Shown here in pieces: positions 12,086-24,944 of a stretch of 64,000 bases of DNA (positions within the stretch are counted from its first letter, which is position 1; the number at the start of each line of letters is the position of its first letter). The translations under genes were made by a program, and so were the position numbers. The DNA comes from Distichodus sexfasciatus (lineage: Eukaryota; Chordata; Actinopteri; Characiformes; Distichodontidae). A model generated the notes under the pieces. It searched no databases and was not told the origin of the DNA. It was given only the letters and a program-made list of their open reading frames with translations. The stretch spans positions 97,606-161,605 of the forward strand of contig JAVGVS010000653.1 of the NCBI GenBank assembly GCA_032718565.1. Reading direction: 5' to 3'.

Positions 12086-12901
12086 TTGCATTCTTTTTGA
12101 CTGAATATATATGGAAAAAGTGATATATTTTATAATGTATGTTTCCAGGTTTGGCTAGGTGAGTATTCTGTATTTTCTCAGTCCTGACCACACCACACAA
12201 ATGAAGTTCTAACAGTGCCAGGGCTGTGATTCATGCCGGGCGTGTCTGAAAGGTTAATTATCATGTCATGTTTAAGACCAGCAACCTGCAGGGTTTTTAA
12301 CAGCTCTTTTCTCATCTTTCTGACAGCTGGCTGCACTGCAGAGCTTCTCACTGAGCTCGAAATGAGGATTTGCATACCAAACTGGTAAAACTGAAACAAT
12401 ATCCAAATGCATCTACACCAGATTACAGTCACAGATTATAACATTGGATCTCGTTGATCAACTTTTTGTAAAAAGATATTTGTTCAGTTTTTACCAAGAT
12501 TCTGATATTCACCAATGTTTTATTATTTTAAATTTATTCCTAGATAAGAATTTAAATGGGTAAAGAGTACTCTTCATATCTACAGTTGCATAATTTTATA
12601 CAAGTTAAATTAAAACTTTCTAAAAATCAAATCTAAGAAAAAACTCAAAATATTTACGAAATTTAAGATAATATTGGTTAATCTTTCTATCAGAACCAGC
12701 ATTAATATTTTCACCAGTTGGAGCTATAAGATGCTCACGCTTACGTTTGTCCATTTTTCATGCTTCCAACACATTCACGTCCAAAAAAATTTCACTTCCC
12801 TTCTGATATATCACACTCATTGCCAGGTGCCATGGCAACTAGGTGATCAATGTTATTCCCTTCAACTGATTGATGTTTGTATAAATTATTTATGTTGTGT
12901 T

Positions 12902-13382
12902 CAGTGATGGGCCAAGAAACCTCCAAAATGTACTAGATTACATATGACTAGTTAGTGTTAATTCAAAGTAACTGGTTCCATTTCAATATTACTGTCTCTG
13001 AATTGTAATGTGTTACACGACTCATGCATTAATTTTGAGTTACTTTTACCAAAATAAGCGTGGAAGTAGGACTCGGCATTATAAAAGGCTAAAATGTAGT
13101 TTACTGCAGTTGATTCTACATCCAGTGGAGGGTGATGTGGTGCAGCATAATGACTGTAGACATACACTCTGTAGGAAATAACTCTTTTACTCACATTATT
13201 TTTCTTTTGTGCCAAAAGTGTAGTGGTGTTGGTGATTTTTGGGCTTAAAAATGTGTTGCAACGTGCATTGCTGAAATATGTAATGAGTATAATATTACTG
13301 AAAATGTTTTAGTAATACCTTACAAAAAGCAATCCATTACTATTATTAATTTGCCTTTGTAACGTGTTACTCCCAACACTGG
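12902..13382. mobile_element. hAT-like MITE, near full length
   Basis: It runs from CAGTGATGGGCCAAG to TAACGTGTTACTCCCAACACTG, i.e. CAGTG...CACTG ends. The interior block ATTCTACATCCAGTGGAGGG and AATATTACTGAAAATGTTTT is shared with the copies at 41268-41575 and 54473-54830. The short open frame in it is not a gene. Confidence 0.75.
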
Positions 13383-13864
13383 TTGGGATTGATTAGTCCC
13401 TGCACTCCACCCCATTGTGACCCTCTTTCACAGTTCATTGCTACATCACATTCAATTATTCACTCTTCAAAAACAAAATGGTGAATGGCATGTATAAGGT
13501 CGTAACTCAGCCTCGGAACATTCCAGACGAGGAAACTATCGGCTTTCTACTCATAAAAGATGCAGTGAGCGGTGTGAGTGGTCACAAAGCGCGGCGTTTT
13601 GAGTTTCATTTTTCTTGTTAGCATTTCCTCTGTGTTTCTGTGATCCCCGTTAAAATTTTCATGTGATGAAGACAAGGCTGAACTACGTGTACTCTAATGA
13701 CTGCGTTCTAAATACATTTGCAGTAAATTTCTGGTCATGCATGAAGTGATATTATGATAGTAACCAAATGCTTTACTGTTTATTGGCTGCATGCTTTCAT
13801 AATGCAGTCATTTGAGTGTTTACATACATTGGAGCAGTTGGTACTGGAACAATAAGGGCTTTGT

Positions 13865-14012
13865 TCACTGGCTCAAATCCTGGACCGGTAAAGGTACCGC
13901 TGAGGTACTCATGAGCAAGGTACCATCCCCGGGTGCTGCATCTCAGTGGCACCTTTACTGATATGGGACTTGAACCGGCGACCCTGTGATTGGGCCTACT
14001 ATCTTAAAAGTC
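13865..14012. repeat. two SINE family A fragments, tail to tail
   Basis: Plus-strand piece CAAATCCTGGACCGGTAAAG GTACCGCTGAGGTACTCATG AG (13875-13935), then a minus-strand piece (13945-14005: CTCAGTGGCACCTTTACTG...GACTTGAACCGGCGACC). Together they make an imperfect inverted repeat. Confidence 0.8.
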
Positions 14013-14724
14013 ATGATACCCACTGTCTACAGCTGCTAACTAGATGAGACCACAAATGTATGAAACTACAAAGCAGTACAGTCTCCGACTAATGATAAAT
14101 CTGTGTGCGTTTTGGTATATTTTGTAAGTTAATAGAATTTGAACCATCTATAATGTTGAAATTGCCCATTAGCTTTAAGTGGACTGGATATAATAAACAT
14201 CAAGACAGATCCACAAGGGAAAGAAGTCTTATTAGACCTCTATTTGACCCTTTTCACAACATAACAGTAAAGTTAATATGCTGATATAAATAAAAAAAAA
14301 TGCAATCTGATAACAGGAACAAGTATGGCATTAAATGTACCAAAAATCACCAAGTTTCATATTATCATTTCTCATTTTTTCCACCTCAGGGACACCACTG
14401 AAATGAAGAGTGTGTCCCATTCAGATGATTTGTCCCATCTGGGCTGCCATTCCGCTACAGATGGTATGAGTGAGAACAATTTGCCCCGGCTAGGAGAAGC
14501 AGGACTGCATCTGAGCAATTCAGACCACGCAAGCATAAACAAGCCATAATGTTGGGGCCCGATGCAGCAATAACCATCTGAAATATGGTGAAACTGTGTG
14601 GGGATTCGTAAAGCAAATGTGGAATCAACTATGAGATAAATTTCAAAGTGGAATGAGTGCTGATATATGACATCATGTTCAAAACAAATCACATCACTGA
14701 ACCCATCTTATGGCATTAGTATTA
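14013..14724. other. intergenic, nothing recognised
   Basis: Two overlapping short frames on opposite strands (14325-14692) lie in a slightly GC-richer patch; neither resembles a known protein. Confidence 0.45.
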
Positions 14725-14764
14725 AGACTTAGTATTATTATTATTATTGTTATTGTTATTGTTA

Positions 14765-14806
<42 letters not shown>

Positions 14807-14905
14807 GTAGTAGTAGTAGTAGTAGTAGCATTAGTAATATACTCAGTAGTAGTTTAGTAGTGGTGATACCAATAGTAGTAGTAGTAGTAGTAGTAATAGT
14901 AATAG
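14725..14905. repeat. compound triplet microsatellite (ATT)n/(GTT)n/(AGT)n
   Basis: ATT/GTT units (14735-14804), AGT units (14805-14828), an interrupted part, then AGT units again (14872-14896). Frames of Ile/Ser/Val/Thr runs here are artefacts. Confidence 0.95.
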
Positions 14906-14979
14906 CAATATCAGCAGTTATGGAAAGCCGTTTGAGCATTGATTCTGATATCCTTGATATCAAGCACAATTTCCTTCAC

Positions 14980-15720
14980 TAGTACAGACTTTGCCCGCAC
15001 TAGTAGGACTTTTTGGTGCACTAGTTCGCGACTACGCCATACAAGTACAGTAAAACGCTTACTAGTAAAGCACTTTCATCTACTAGTTAACTAGTAGGCC
15101 TGAAATCTGCCACACTAATTAACTAGTAAGGCTTAAAACGCTCACTAGTAGCACTAGTGTAGGCCAACATGTCTACTAGTAGCACTAGTGAGGGCATTTG
15201 TACCTTATTAGTGTCACTAGTGAAGGCCAAAATGCTTACTAGTGAAAATGCTAACCAATCAGGGCTCAAGATTTTGTCATATCCCACCTCCTTCATTTGC
15301 ATGTTGCACACTAGTTAAACATTTTAGCCTGAAGAACTGCAACTAGTTAACTAGTGGCTGTCAGTTACAGCTTACATGTTAACTAGTGTGCCAAAATGTC
15401 CACTAGTAGGGCTCTTTTTGGTCTTAGTAGTTAACTAGTGAGAAACATTTCTTTTTACTAGTTAACTAGTAAGCGCTAAAAATGGTCCATTAGTCGACGA
15501 CTAGGCCACACTAGTTGACATTTCTGGCGCACTAGTGGACGACTATGCTTTACTAGTTTGGCAAAAGTGCATACTAGTCAGCATGTACACACAACTAGTT
15601 AACTAGTGAAGCGCTAAACTGCCCTACATGTTAACTAGCGAAATTTGTAGTGCTTTACTAGTTAACTAGCTGGGTGTACATGTTGACTAGTGTGTACTTT
15701 TGCTGAACTAGTAAGGCGAG
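14980..15720. repeat. ACTAGT-palindrome-dense block
   Basis: About 740 bp in which ACTAGT or CTAGT recurs every 10-35 bp, roughly 45 times, often as the 14-bp double palindrome ACTAGTTAACTAGT. The words between vary (AGTGCTTT, GCGCTAAA, GGCCAAAATG, GTGTACATGTT). There is no fixed period and no coding frame. It directly follows a (TAG)n/(TTA)n region. Confidence 0.85.
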
Positions 15721-15724
15721 TTGT

Positions 15725-18356
15725 ATTGTTTAAAGAAGGTTTAAACATTAAGATTGTTTTAAACATTTGTTTGGGGCAGAAGTGAGTGTAAATTTTAAGT
15801 CACATCAACATTAGTTTGTGTGTATATATATTTGTGTATGTAGTAGTACTACTATTACTAATACTGACCCTGATAGTAAAGTGTTACTACTGAAACCATT
15901 ACCCCTTCTACTACTACTTTGTGTGCGTGTTGACCCCATGTGTTTCATGCTGCCCTTAATGCTGGCTTTGTTCACGTAATATCACTTCATCATCTCTCTT
16001 ACACAAGACTCAGATGAAAAAGACCTTCAACTGAACTTTGAATCCTTTAAAAAATGAAATGAAACTAATGAAGCTATTTGAAAGGTTGTATCAGTTTCTG
16101 ATCTTATCGTATTATGAAGAAAGGTTGGAGGTTCTACAACAACTTTTTTTTTTTTACCACTTTCCTCCATCCTGCTTGCCAAAACTGCCAAAGATGTGGA
16201 CCATGTAAAACAATCTCTTTTCAAGAATGTGGAAAACAGTCTGGAAACATTCTGCACTAGTGAGCGTATAAGAGTCTGTTATTAGACGGTTTGTTGTGTA
16301 CGATCATGAATGACTCGGTGGACACGTACAGTACGTGTGTGTGTATGTGTGTGTGGTTACGTGTTCTTACAAAACTTCTGTGGTAGTGTCAGAGGAAGTT
16401 CAGTGCATCTAAGATAAACGAGGCGCCCGTTTCCCCACTCTGCCCTCTCTCATCCCTCTATCCTCTCTAACTCTCCTCTGTGGTTTCTCCATCTCTCCAT
16501 CAACCAGAGAAAGAGGTAGAGAGAGTGGGGGGAGGGGGAGAGATTGGCATGACCTTGTGGGTGCCCCCTTGACAACTTACTCCGCCCAAAACCATACAAA
16601 TACACACACTCACACACTGTGGACAAACGCACACTAGCACAGGTACACACTGGACACACTCTCACACACTTCCTCTGCAGCTGGGAGAAAGCAGGAAATG
16701 GTAGTAACCTTACTAGGGTTTGCTTTCTACATGACACACACACACACACACACTCGTATTACTGTCTACATCTACACATAACCCTAAGCCTAATCCTAAC
16801 CCCTGCTAACAAATCTATTAGCAAATAAAGAATGGATATTTTCTATAAAATCAAATTGTACATATATAAATAATAAATATAAAGTCTAGAGGTGGAAAAA
16901 GAAAATGTGCAATTTTACTTACATGAGCTATTCAATGAACATGTGTATATTTTTACTACAAGATATTAAATAATTGTGCAAGTGTTGCAACAGAATTCAT
17001 TTTAGTCCCCACAGAGATAAAATACATGAAGACACACATACAAAAACACACACATACACACCCACACACTCCAACCACAGCCCCAGTTTGTAAGCACAGT
17101 TAAGAAATTTTTCAAAAACAGCCCAAAGCAACAAAAGAAGCCAGTAGCACCCCTCCCTAATAACGCAGCATCACATGTTTGACCCATCGCAACTTAACCA
17201 CGGGCCAGTTCTGCTCCACCACAGCCACACACACTGCATACACACACTCACACAAAACACCGCAAGCTTAAAAACTCCCCCAAGAGTTTTATAAACCAAA
17301 ATGCTAAACCATTTTCAAGCGCCATCTCTCATAAACGATGTTTTCATGGCTTTGTCCCAGACTTCAGATTTTCCAAGATATCATTCTGACACTCTGGGAA
17401 TTAAATAGTGATAAAGTGGTCCCAAAGGGAGAGAAAAAATGTACAAAACTGGCCATTGATGGCAAATGTCCCTCTACCTAACTGCAAATGAGTCTCATTT
17501 TCTCTGAGGCTGCTGGAAATCATCACCTGCTTATTCAAACTTTTTCAAGTTGGCTAATGTTCTTTTTCTTAAAAAGTCTGAACATGTAAATCTCTCAACC
17601 TTGTGATTCCCACTGGAAAGGCGCTGTGAAAAACAAGGAGTGTTCAGCTGCAATGTCTCTAGACAAGGACCCTTAGAGAATCCATGAAAGCCTTTTTGTT
17701 TTACAAATTTGGCAAATTTTGTCATTTTATTTTTACAGTCTGCTGACACAATAAATTGGTTCCTATTTATATCAGTAAATTGGTGCAATAATTCTTAGCT
17801 GACACAGGACAGAATATACTTTGTATCATAAAGACTGTAACTAATCTTTGAAATGATATGAAAACTATAACTACTATAACAATAGTAAAAAAAAATGGAA
17901 TTATGTACCATTGCTCATAACTTTAACAAATGTTGACTATTTTAGGTTTTGCATTCAAATAAGAAATAATCATTACCTTAAATGTGTAGCCAGAAAGGCC
18001 AGAAATAGTTATAAATTGTGATCAATGCCACTGAAATTGTGGCATTAGTGACTTTGTGCCTTTATACATCCAAAAAAAAAAATCATTATCAACATTAATT
18101 GTAACTTATAATTGTAAAACAGGTAATTGTTATTGAATTTGGTAGTAAATTGACATTTGTTTGTTCCAAGTTGTCATGTCATGTTATTACGAACATGTTA
18201 TTTGTGTAGTAATTGTCATGTTTAAATGTGTAGCTACAACTGCAAATTTAACTCTCTATGACATTATTAAAATAAATAGTGGCAGTATTTTAATGGTGTT
18301 TTACCACTAGTAGTAGTTTAGTTGTAGTAGCATTTTGGCTGTAGTGACTGTAGCAG

Positions 18357-18357
<1 letters not shown>
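15725..18357. other. intergenic, no gene recognised
   Basis: Contains CA/TG runs (16335-16355, 16735-16755), a CT-rich/GA-rich patch (16440-16545) and, from 17300 to 18357, AT-rich unique-looking sequence. Open frames are short and unlike known proteins. Confidence 0.5.

Positions 18358-18449
<92 letters not shown>
18358..18449. repeat. (AAT)n microsatellite, about 30 uninterrupted units
   Basis: A pure TAA/ATA/AAT run of about 91 bp. Confidence 0.97.
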
Positions 18450-19139
18450 TGAACAAAAGGGGTCCAAGCACAAAGTCCTGGAAGCCTATTGTTTTCGTTC
18501 AGATTTTTAAATGATTTTTATGTATTTGTAAAATGATTATTATTCTAATTAATCATTTTAGGCTAAGATAAGGGAAAGGTTTAGAGATGGGATCGGAAAG
18601 ATTAAGGTTGAAAGTTGGATCTAGAGGTGTGCTCAGGAAATACATACAGAAGCATACAAAAGTGTATGAATTTCTTATGAAATGTATTTGCAACCTCCTT
18701 TTCCCAAGAAGTGTCTAGTTTCTCTCATCAACTGAAAATATGGATCTAAAGAGAACAACAGTGAGGCAGTGAGGCTAGATTCTGAGAACATAACAACAAA
18801 AACATGAGTAATTTGAAGTCATCGCTTCTATTTAAGATGAGTTACTTGATTTACTCTAAAGGCCAAGTGTGTATTTAAGTGACATAACCCTGACACTGCC
18901 GTGGCTTGCACAGTGCTCAGTCTATATTTTACAGAGGAATGGATCCATCAAAATGTCCCCAGTAGCTGTTAACCACATGAGCGTTTCTCATTAAAATTAC
19001 TGCACGTTACATAAATGGAATATAATTGTGTGAAATAAGTTGTGTCGTCTTGCCATGTTCTTGTGAAACTCCTGATGTGTATGAACTTTATCACTTTGTC
19101 TTTCTTAATCTCATCGTTACATCTTGCTTCACTGCAGCT
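18450..19139. other. intergenic, nothing recognised
   Basis: AT-rich sequence without repeat, gene or palindrome that I can name. Confidence 0.5.
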
Positions 19140-20130
19140 TTAATCCACCCCCCAAAAACCTGAACGCTGCCACACACACATCTCCCTCACATACATACAC
19201 ACCATCTCTCTTCTGTACACAAGTCGCAGGTCAAACTGTCAACATGGCCACAAAAACCACAGGAAGGTGAAAAACTCAATGAAAGAAACCCAACCACATC
19301 TCACACTCACATATAAACACGCACACTCACAGAGTTGCATCAAGCAACATAGAAACCTTTACCACATTTACCCTAGATTCTCCATGACACACAAGCACTC
19401 ATATCACTTTTAATTTTCTTACCTTTACTACATAAAATATCTAAATGGGAATGCTACAGGTCCTCACGTGTAGCTGTCGAGTCTGTCCCCAAAAGGCTAG
19501 AAACGCTAACACACACACACACACACACACACACACTTTAAAGAATATGAGCATTATGGGGACTGAGATTTTAAAGGAAGAAGTTCAGCTTGAATACAAA
19601 TTTTTATGTCCCCATAATGACATGTGCGTGTGTTTGCATACCTCCATTACGGAGGTAAACAAACACACACTTTTAAGGGTGTGATTATGATGTGGATTTA
19701 TTAGAGTTTAAAAGGGGAGGTTAAGCCTGAAGAAATAGTTATGTTGCAGAAATTAACTTTGTGGCGATTTGGTTTTATGTCCCCACAATGACACACAGGG
19801 TCATAGTACCCATTATTAAGAGGTTTATACACACACACACACACACTTGAGTACCCAGACACATGGTCAAACACACACATACACTCACACACAGTGCAGA
19901 CGCTGTTTTAAGAAGGTTGCTCTTTGTCGGCCGTCACATGTGCAGTCTCTGCCTCCAGCGCAGTCGCATTTACTGGAGAACACACAAGCGGCAGCAGTGT
20001 TCCTGATCTGAGGTCAGTTTTCAGCCTGCAGGAACCACACTCAGCCACAAAACACACCATTGTGGAAAGCAGGACCGGCTGACTGCTGACTGTGTGTGTG
20101 AGAGTTGGACAATTAGATGGAGTCATAAAA
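19140..20130. repeat. CA-rich block with two GTCCCC-type repeat units
   Basis: Scattered (CA)n runs (19500-19535, 19830-19848). TTTTTATGTCCCCATAATGA C and GGTTTTATGTCCCCACAATG AC are paralogous segments next to TG/CA runs. 19900-20130 is unique sequence with no gene recognised. Confidence 0.65.
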
Positions 20131-20394
20131 ATATAGAATATTAGACAAAATTACTATTAAAACCTTGCAGGCCTAGTTAGATCTCTCAGTCTATTCAATA
20201 TTTAACATGTAGGATTCTATTTTTGTTACATAAACAGTTAGGACAACACATAGTGAAATGTCATGAACACATATTTTAGAAATAAGAATGTAATAACATT
20301 AAGTTGAAGAATTCTTATGATTTACTAAAAACTGAAAGAGTGAAAATAAAATTATAATTTTCTGAACTGCTTAATGGGGATTGATGATGATGGT

Positions 20395-20570
20395 GGCAGT
20401 CTAGTGGATAGGAAACTCGCCTCTGGATCTAGAGGTCATGGGTTCAAATCCTACCTCCAGCACCACCATCATCACTGAGTCCCTGAGCAAGGCCCTTAAC
20501 TCCAAGTTGCTCTCAGGGAGACTGTCCCTGGAACTGGGAAAATTGGAAGTTGCTGTGGATAAGTAAATGA
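20395..20570 (+). repeat. SINE family B copy, tRNA-like head intact
   Basis: TCTAGTGGATAGGAAACTCG CCTCTGG then GGGTTCAAATCCTACCTCC is a tRNA-like A box/B box pair (GGTTCAAATCC is a perfect B box). CCTGAGCAAGGCCCTTAACT follows, as in other fish SINEs of this type. Confidence 0.88.
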
Positions 20571-21560
20571 ATAAATATAAAGTGCCTTTTATGGTAGAAC
20601 AAACAAAAAATGAGGTTATAATCAGGGTTAGGGTAGTAAAACAAACGGGGAGAAGATTCAAATGCACCACTTAATTAGATCTGACTTGTGGAGCGCTTGC
20701 GATGCCGAAAACGTATGCGCAGGTGTTTTCTTATCTGATTAAACGTGAGCAGTTGGTGATTTCTCTTGGTCTCTCAGCTGCTGGCGGAATCCTGCAGATG
20801 CTCAGGTGCTGCTTACTCACGCTGTGTTTTCAGCAGCTTTCAATAGTGGGAAATCCTTCTGCTCTTATCAGATAGACAAGCAAACAATGCACTGGGAATC
20901 TCACAGGCACCGGAAACGGAACAGCGGGGATGGGACTTTTCAGCAAACGGTTGTTCCGTCGGGGAAGACCACTCTCAACACACAAAATTAAGCTCAGGGA
21001 CAAACTCTGAGATATTTTGGATATACAGTAGTGAGAAAAGGCTGGGCAATATACTGTATATGTGCAATGTGCAATACTTTCTTGTGTGCATTTGATACTT
21101 TGTTACGAACTGTGATGGGTATGATAAAGATACGGTACTACTACTCTTATCGGTCTGGTACTTTATTCTTACCGGCACTTCTTGATGAAAAAATCTAATT
21201 AACAACACAATGAACACTGTTTTATTTAACAAATCACTTTTATTAATCAACACAAGAAGCTGACAAATCTAGCTTGGGAGTTACAATAATTCTAAAATCA
21301 TTCAAATAAAAAACATACACAATCATCTTTGTTTGTTTTAATCTAACGACTTCTTAGTCCACAACAAGTTGGTGTGCGTTTATTGAAGTGTTTTACAATA
21401 TCACATCTCATAAAAAGCTGTGTATCTGCTGCAGGCAGGCTGTACTCTTAATATATTTCAATGTCTACTAATGGCTATTAAGTATCATGTGATTGTGTAC
21501 GTGTGCTTTTATATGTCTTACAATGCACTAAAATCTCATTTAAAGTATACATTTGTGTGC
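20570..21560. other. intergenic, no gene recognised
   Basis: 20690-20990 is a GC-richer stretch with a CTTATCAGATAGA (GATA-type) word and no matching repeat in the window. The rest is AT-rich filler. Confidence 0.45.
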
Positions 21561-21589
21561 ATACTCTCGCTGATCAGGCCACCTCCACC

Positions 21590-21715
21590 GAATGTCACAA
21601 ACTTCACACAGAAACACCCTACAGTCGAATCGGGGATAGAACCCGGAAGGTTCTTGCTCGAAGCTGACAGCGCTAACCACTGCACCACTGTGCCGCTCCG
21701 TGCTAGTAATAGTGT
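21590..21715 (-). repeat. SINE family C copy
   Basis: Read on the minus strand: GCGGCACAGTGGTGCAGTGG TTAGCGCTGTC...GGTTCTATCCCCGATTCGA. The first part resembles a tRNA A box (TGGTGCAGTGG), and GGTTCTATCCC is a B-box-like word. Confidence 0.85.
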
Positions 21716-22067
21716 ATTCCATTTGCTGTTGGCGCTCAGTTTTTGAGTCATTATCCGAGGGCTGAAGCCGGAAGTGATGATATACATGCCCCCGTTTCCC
21801 TGACACCCGTCCAAATATCTCTAAGCAGAATCCAGAATGGCTGCTCAATGCAAATGCTATGATTTTTTAAACATTTTTTAGCACTTTACCATTGTTTGTG
21901 GCTAACGTGGTCAGCTCTGTACATAATACACTGTTGTAGTCGGTAGATGTGTTGCTACGGACATGCTACATGTGAAATACTCCGTTATGTGTCGTTTATC
22001 AAGTGCAGATGCTAAATTGACTGGTCAATGTTGCTAAAAATGAATGGTTAGTCTAGTTAGACAACCA

Positions 22068-22732
22068 GGGGTGCGTTTCCCAAAAGCATAGTAGATAACG
22101 TATTGCTAACTGTGTTAGCAACACTATGTTAGTTGCTAACATACACTGTTAGTTCTGATGTATGTTTGTTGCTAATGTACACTATGTTAGTTGCTAATGT
22201 ACACTATGTTAGTTGCTAATGCACACTATGTTAGTTGCTAACATACACTATGCTAGTTGCTAACGTACACCATGCTAGTTGCTAACGTACACTATGTTAG
22301 TTGCTTATGTACACTGTTAGTTGCTAACATACACTATGCTAGTTGCTAACGTACACTATGTTAGTTGCTAATGTACACTATGCGAGTTGCTGACGTACAC
22401 CATGTTAGTTGCTAATGTACACTATGTTAGTTGCTAAAGTACACTATGCTAGTTGCTAACGTACACTATGCTAGTTGCTAATGTACAATATGCTAGTTGC
22501 TAACGTACACTATGTTAGTTGCTAACATACACTATGTTAGTTGCTAACGTGCACTATGTTAGTTGCTAATGTACACTATGCTAGTTGCTAACGTACACTA
22601 TGCTAGTTGCTAATGTACACTATGCTAGTTGCTAACGTACACTATGTTAATTGCTAATGTACACTATGTTAGTTGCTAATGTATCCTATGCTAACCCTAT
22701 GTAGTTAGTAACTACACTTTTAGGAAACACCT
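22068..22732. mobile_element. MITE with GGGTGCGTTTCCCAAAAGC ends, interior expanded
   Basis: The left end GGGTGCGTTTCCCAAAAGCA TAGTA is inverted at the right end (ACTACACTTTTAGGAAACAC CTC). These ends belong to a common fish MITE, normally a few hundred bp or less. Here the interior has grown into a 22-bp minisatellite. Confidence 0.8.
22108..22690 (+). repeat. minisatellite, 22-bp period, about 26 copies
   Basis: The unit is TTAGTTGCTAATGTACACTATG with alternating TTAGTT/CTAGTT and AATG/AACG variants. There are no unique spacers, so it is not a CRISPR array. The unit itself is part of the MITE interior (TTGCTAAC words). Confidence 0.95.
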
Positions 22733-22734
22733 CA

Positions 22735-24062
22735 GAAAGGTTAATATCAACAACTTGAGACGGAAAATTCAGATAAAAAGTGTAGATGTGTTAGTGTTAA
22801 TATAAGCTGAGCCTCTTCTATTTGAGATCAACTCTCCTGCGGCAAATGTAACACATCCAACTCGTTTTTTACTGTGTTTTTTAGCAGATATGACGTAATC
22901 TTGTCAACTGAATCTTGGATCCAAATGCAAATGGAACGCAACATAAGTTCCTGACCAAAAATACAACAGTTCTGTTTGTCTGTGGCCGTCTACAAGCAGA
23001 TGTCCAGCCCTGGTTTTGAGCCAATTCCCATCCAAATTAGGAAACGTATTTCATTAAATACGCGACCCAAAAAGACAACAGGAAGCTAACCTTAAAAACG
23101 CAGACGTCCGTCTCCTGTCAACTCGCATTTTTCTGCAAACGGAGCTTGAAACTTCCAACTGCTCGTCACTGGCCAACAGATGGCGAACAATATGCTCATA
23201 ATCACCACCAAAAAAAACATTAGTCAGCCCTAATGACCGCTCGGATCCGCCGTGCTGTTGTTAGAAGGATTATAGAACCCAGTGGTCATGAGAGACTTTG
23301 GTAAGAGGTTTAGGAATTGACAACACCCCTCCTCCAGACCCACACATAAGAAAATAAATGTTTGCCCCCAAATTTACATTTTATTTTTATCCTTTTAATT
23401 AAAAAAAGACAGTTGTGTTTGTTTCTAAAATTCATTTTCTTACAATTACTTACTTTTTAGGAATGAACAAAAGCTCGACTTTGGACAACAAAAATGTTGA
23501 AGTTGAAAATAAATAAATAAATAAATAAATAGCTACTCCCTACTTTTTAGGCGTGGACAAAAAAAGCAAAAAGAAACTGGCTAAACTATGCAGGAAGAGG
23601 TTGCATGAGCCTTTTACTTTCTTTTTAACTTTTCATTTCTTAAATTTTGTTAACATTTTGACTAAAAGTCAAATACATATTTTTTTTAGGAACAGACAAA
23701 ATTGATGGTTAAAGAGACCATTGTTAATGTTTCAACAGTTTATTTACAGTGTATAACAAGACATGGCAGAAACATGTGAAGGTTTATTTTTACACAATAC
23801 ATCTTTTGAAATGTTTGAAAAATAAAAACTGTAAAATAAATATACAATAATGAAATGCACAGAAACGACAGAAAATACCTCTAAAGCCCCGAAAAATCCA
23901 TGCACTGGATGCTCCTGAACAGACTTTATGACTACATGATCGAGTTACACTGTTATAGACTTTAGGTTATATATAAATATATGTATATATAAGGTATATA
24001 GCATAAGTACCAGATGTTACAAAGTTGTGTGTGTGTGTTACAGGCAGCTAACTGACCTGTTA
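22735..24062. other. intergenic, no gene recognised
   Basis: AT-rich. (TAAA)n at 23511-23532. Two AATAAA signals on the minus strand (plus TTTATT at 23740 and 23782) could mark a distal end of the kit transcript, but this is speculative. Confidence 0.45.
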
Positions 24063-24943
24063 CACTGTAAAAATGATTCGAACAATTATTCACGCAAACA
24101 TACTTTAAACAGCTATTTATTCATGTAATTTCAATTAAGTTTTGAGATTTGAAAGTTACAACTTAGGTTTTTAAATCAGTTCACTGAAATGAAAATTTGA
24201 AGATGGCAGATTAATTTAAAACTGTAAGCGAATGTTTTAGTAAATTAGCACAAGGTTAAAATGTTTCAACTTAAGTTCAATTTAAAGTTAAAAAAAAAAT
24301 CAAATGTACATACAAATTTTTTCGACTCATTATTTTAAGCTAGTTTTCTGATAATTCTGTCCAAAAAAAAGTAATTCATAGTAAAAAGTACAACAAATTA
24401 GGAATTTTAGGAGCAAACATTTTTGCTAGCTTTGCAGTTTCGTTTGTTACAAAAAACGTTTTTGTGCATTCTTAAAAAGTAGGTAACAGTAAAAACTACA
24501 AACAAATTAAGAATTTTAAAAGCATTAACAGCAAAAAAGTACATTTTTAGAGCCTCTTCCTACACCGGTTTCTTTTTGTTGTCAATTTTAACAAACAATA
24601 GTGAGTTGCAATAATTAATATGTACAATTTCATTATATTTGAAACTTTAAGGCAGCAGTTGAGCAGTTTTTCAGTTGAATCAGATGGAAATTTTAGCATT
24701 GTGTAACAACAAAATATTGACTATAAACATAACCGTAAAACAAAGTGTTAGTTACAACTTACAGTTTTAAGTTAATCTGCAAAATTCATTTTCGTAACCT
24801 GACTGAAAAACAAAGTTGTAACTCAGTGTCAAATAAAGGGTACAACTTAAAGTTAAGTAAAATAAAACACTATTGTTTTAAGTTGAGGTAAATGATAAAG
24901 TATGTTAACCTGACTTATTGACTGAATCATTTTTTACAAACCG
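24063..24943. mobile_element. putative non-autonomous DNA transposon
   Basis: The left end ACTGTAAAAATGATTCGAAC and the right end TGACTGAATCATTTTTTACA are inverted copies of each other; inside them CATACTTTA (left) and TAAAGTATG (right) also pair. Interior AT-rich, no frame. A related copy lies at 43778-44575. Confidence 0.65.
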
Positions 24944-24944
24944 G

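Noticed and set aside
14694..14982. Two opposite 90-codon frames (Ile/Ser/Val and Thr/Ile/Leu)
   Set aside because: Triplet microsatellite.
20395..20460. tRNA gene candidate (A box and perfect B box)
   Set aside because: The head continues into a SINE body and the acceptor stem and anticodon arm do not fold as a tRNA gene would. The same applies to the heads at 2925 and 3305.
22108..22690. Regular repeat that could be taken for a CRISPR array
   Set aside because: No unique spacers, 22-bp head-to-tail units, vertebrate DNA and MITE ends around it.
1..23700. Search for a neighbouring gene such as kdr, which often follows kit
   Set aside because: No frame in this part resembles kdr or any other known exon; any neighbour must lie beyond the window.
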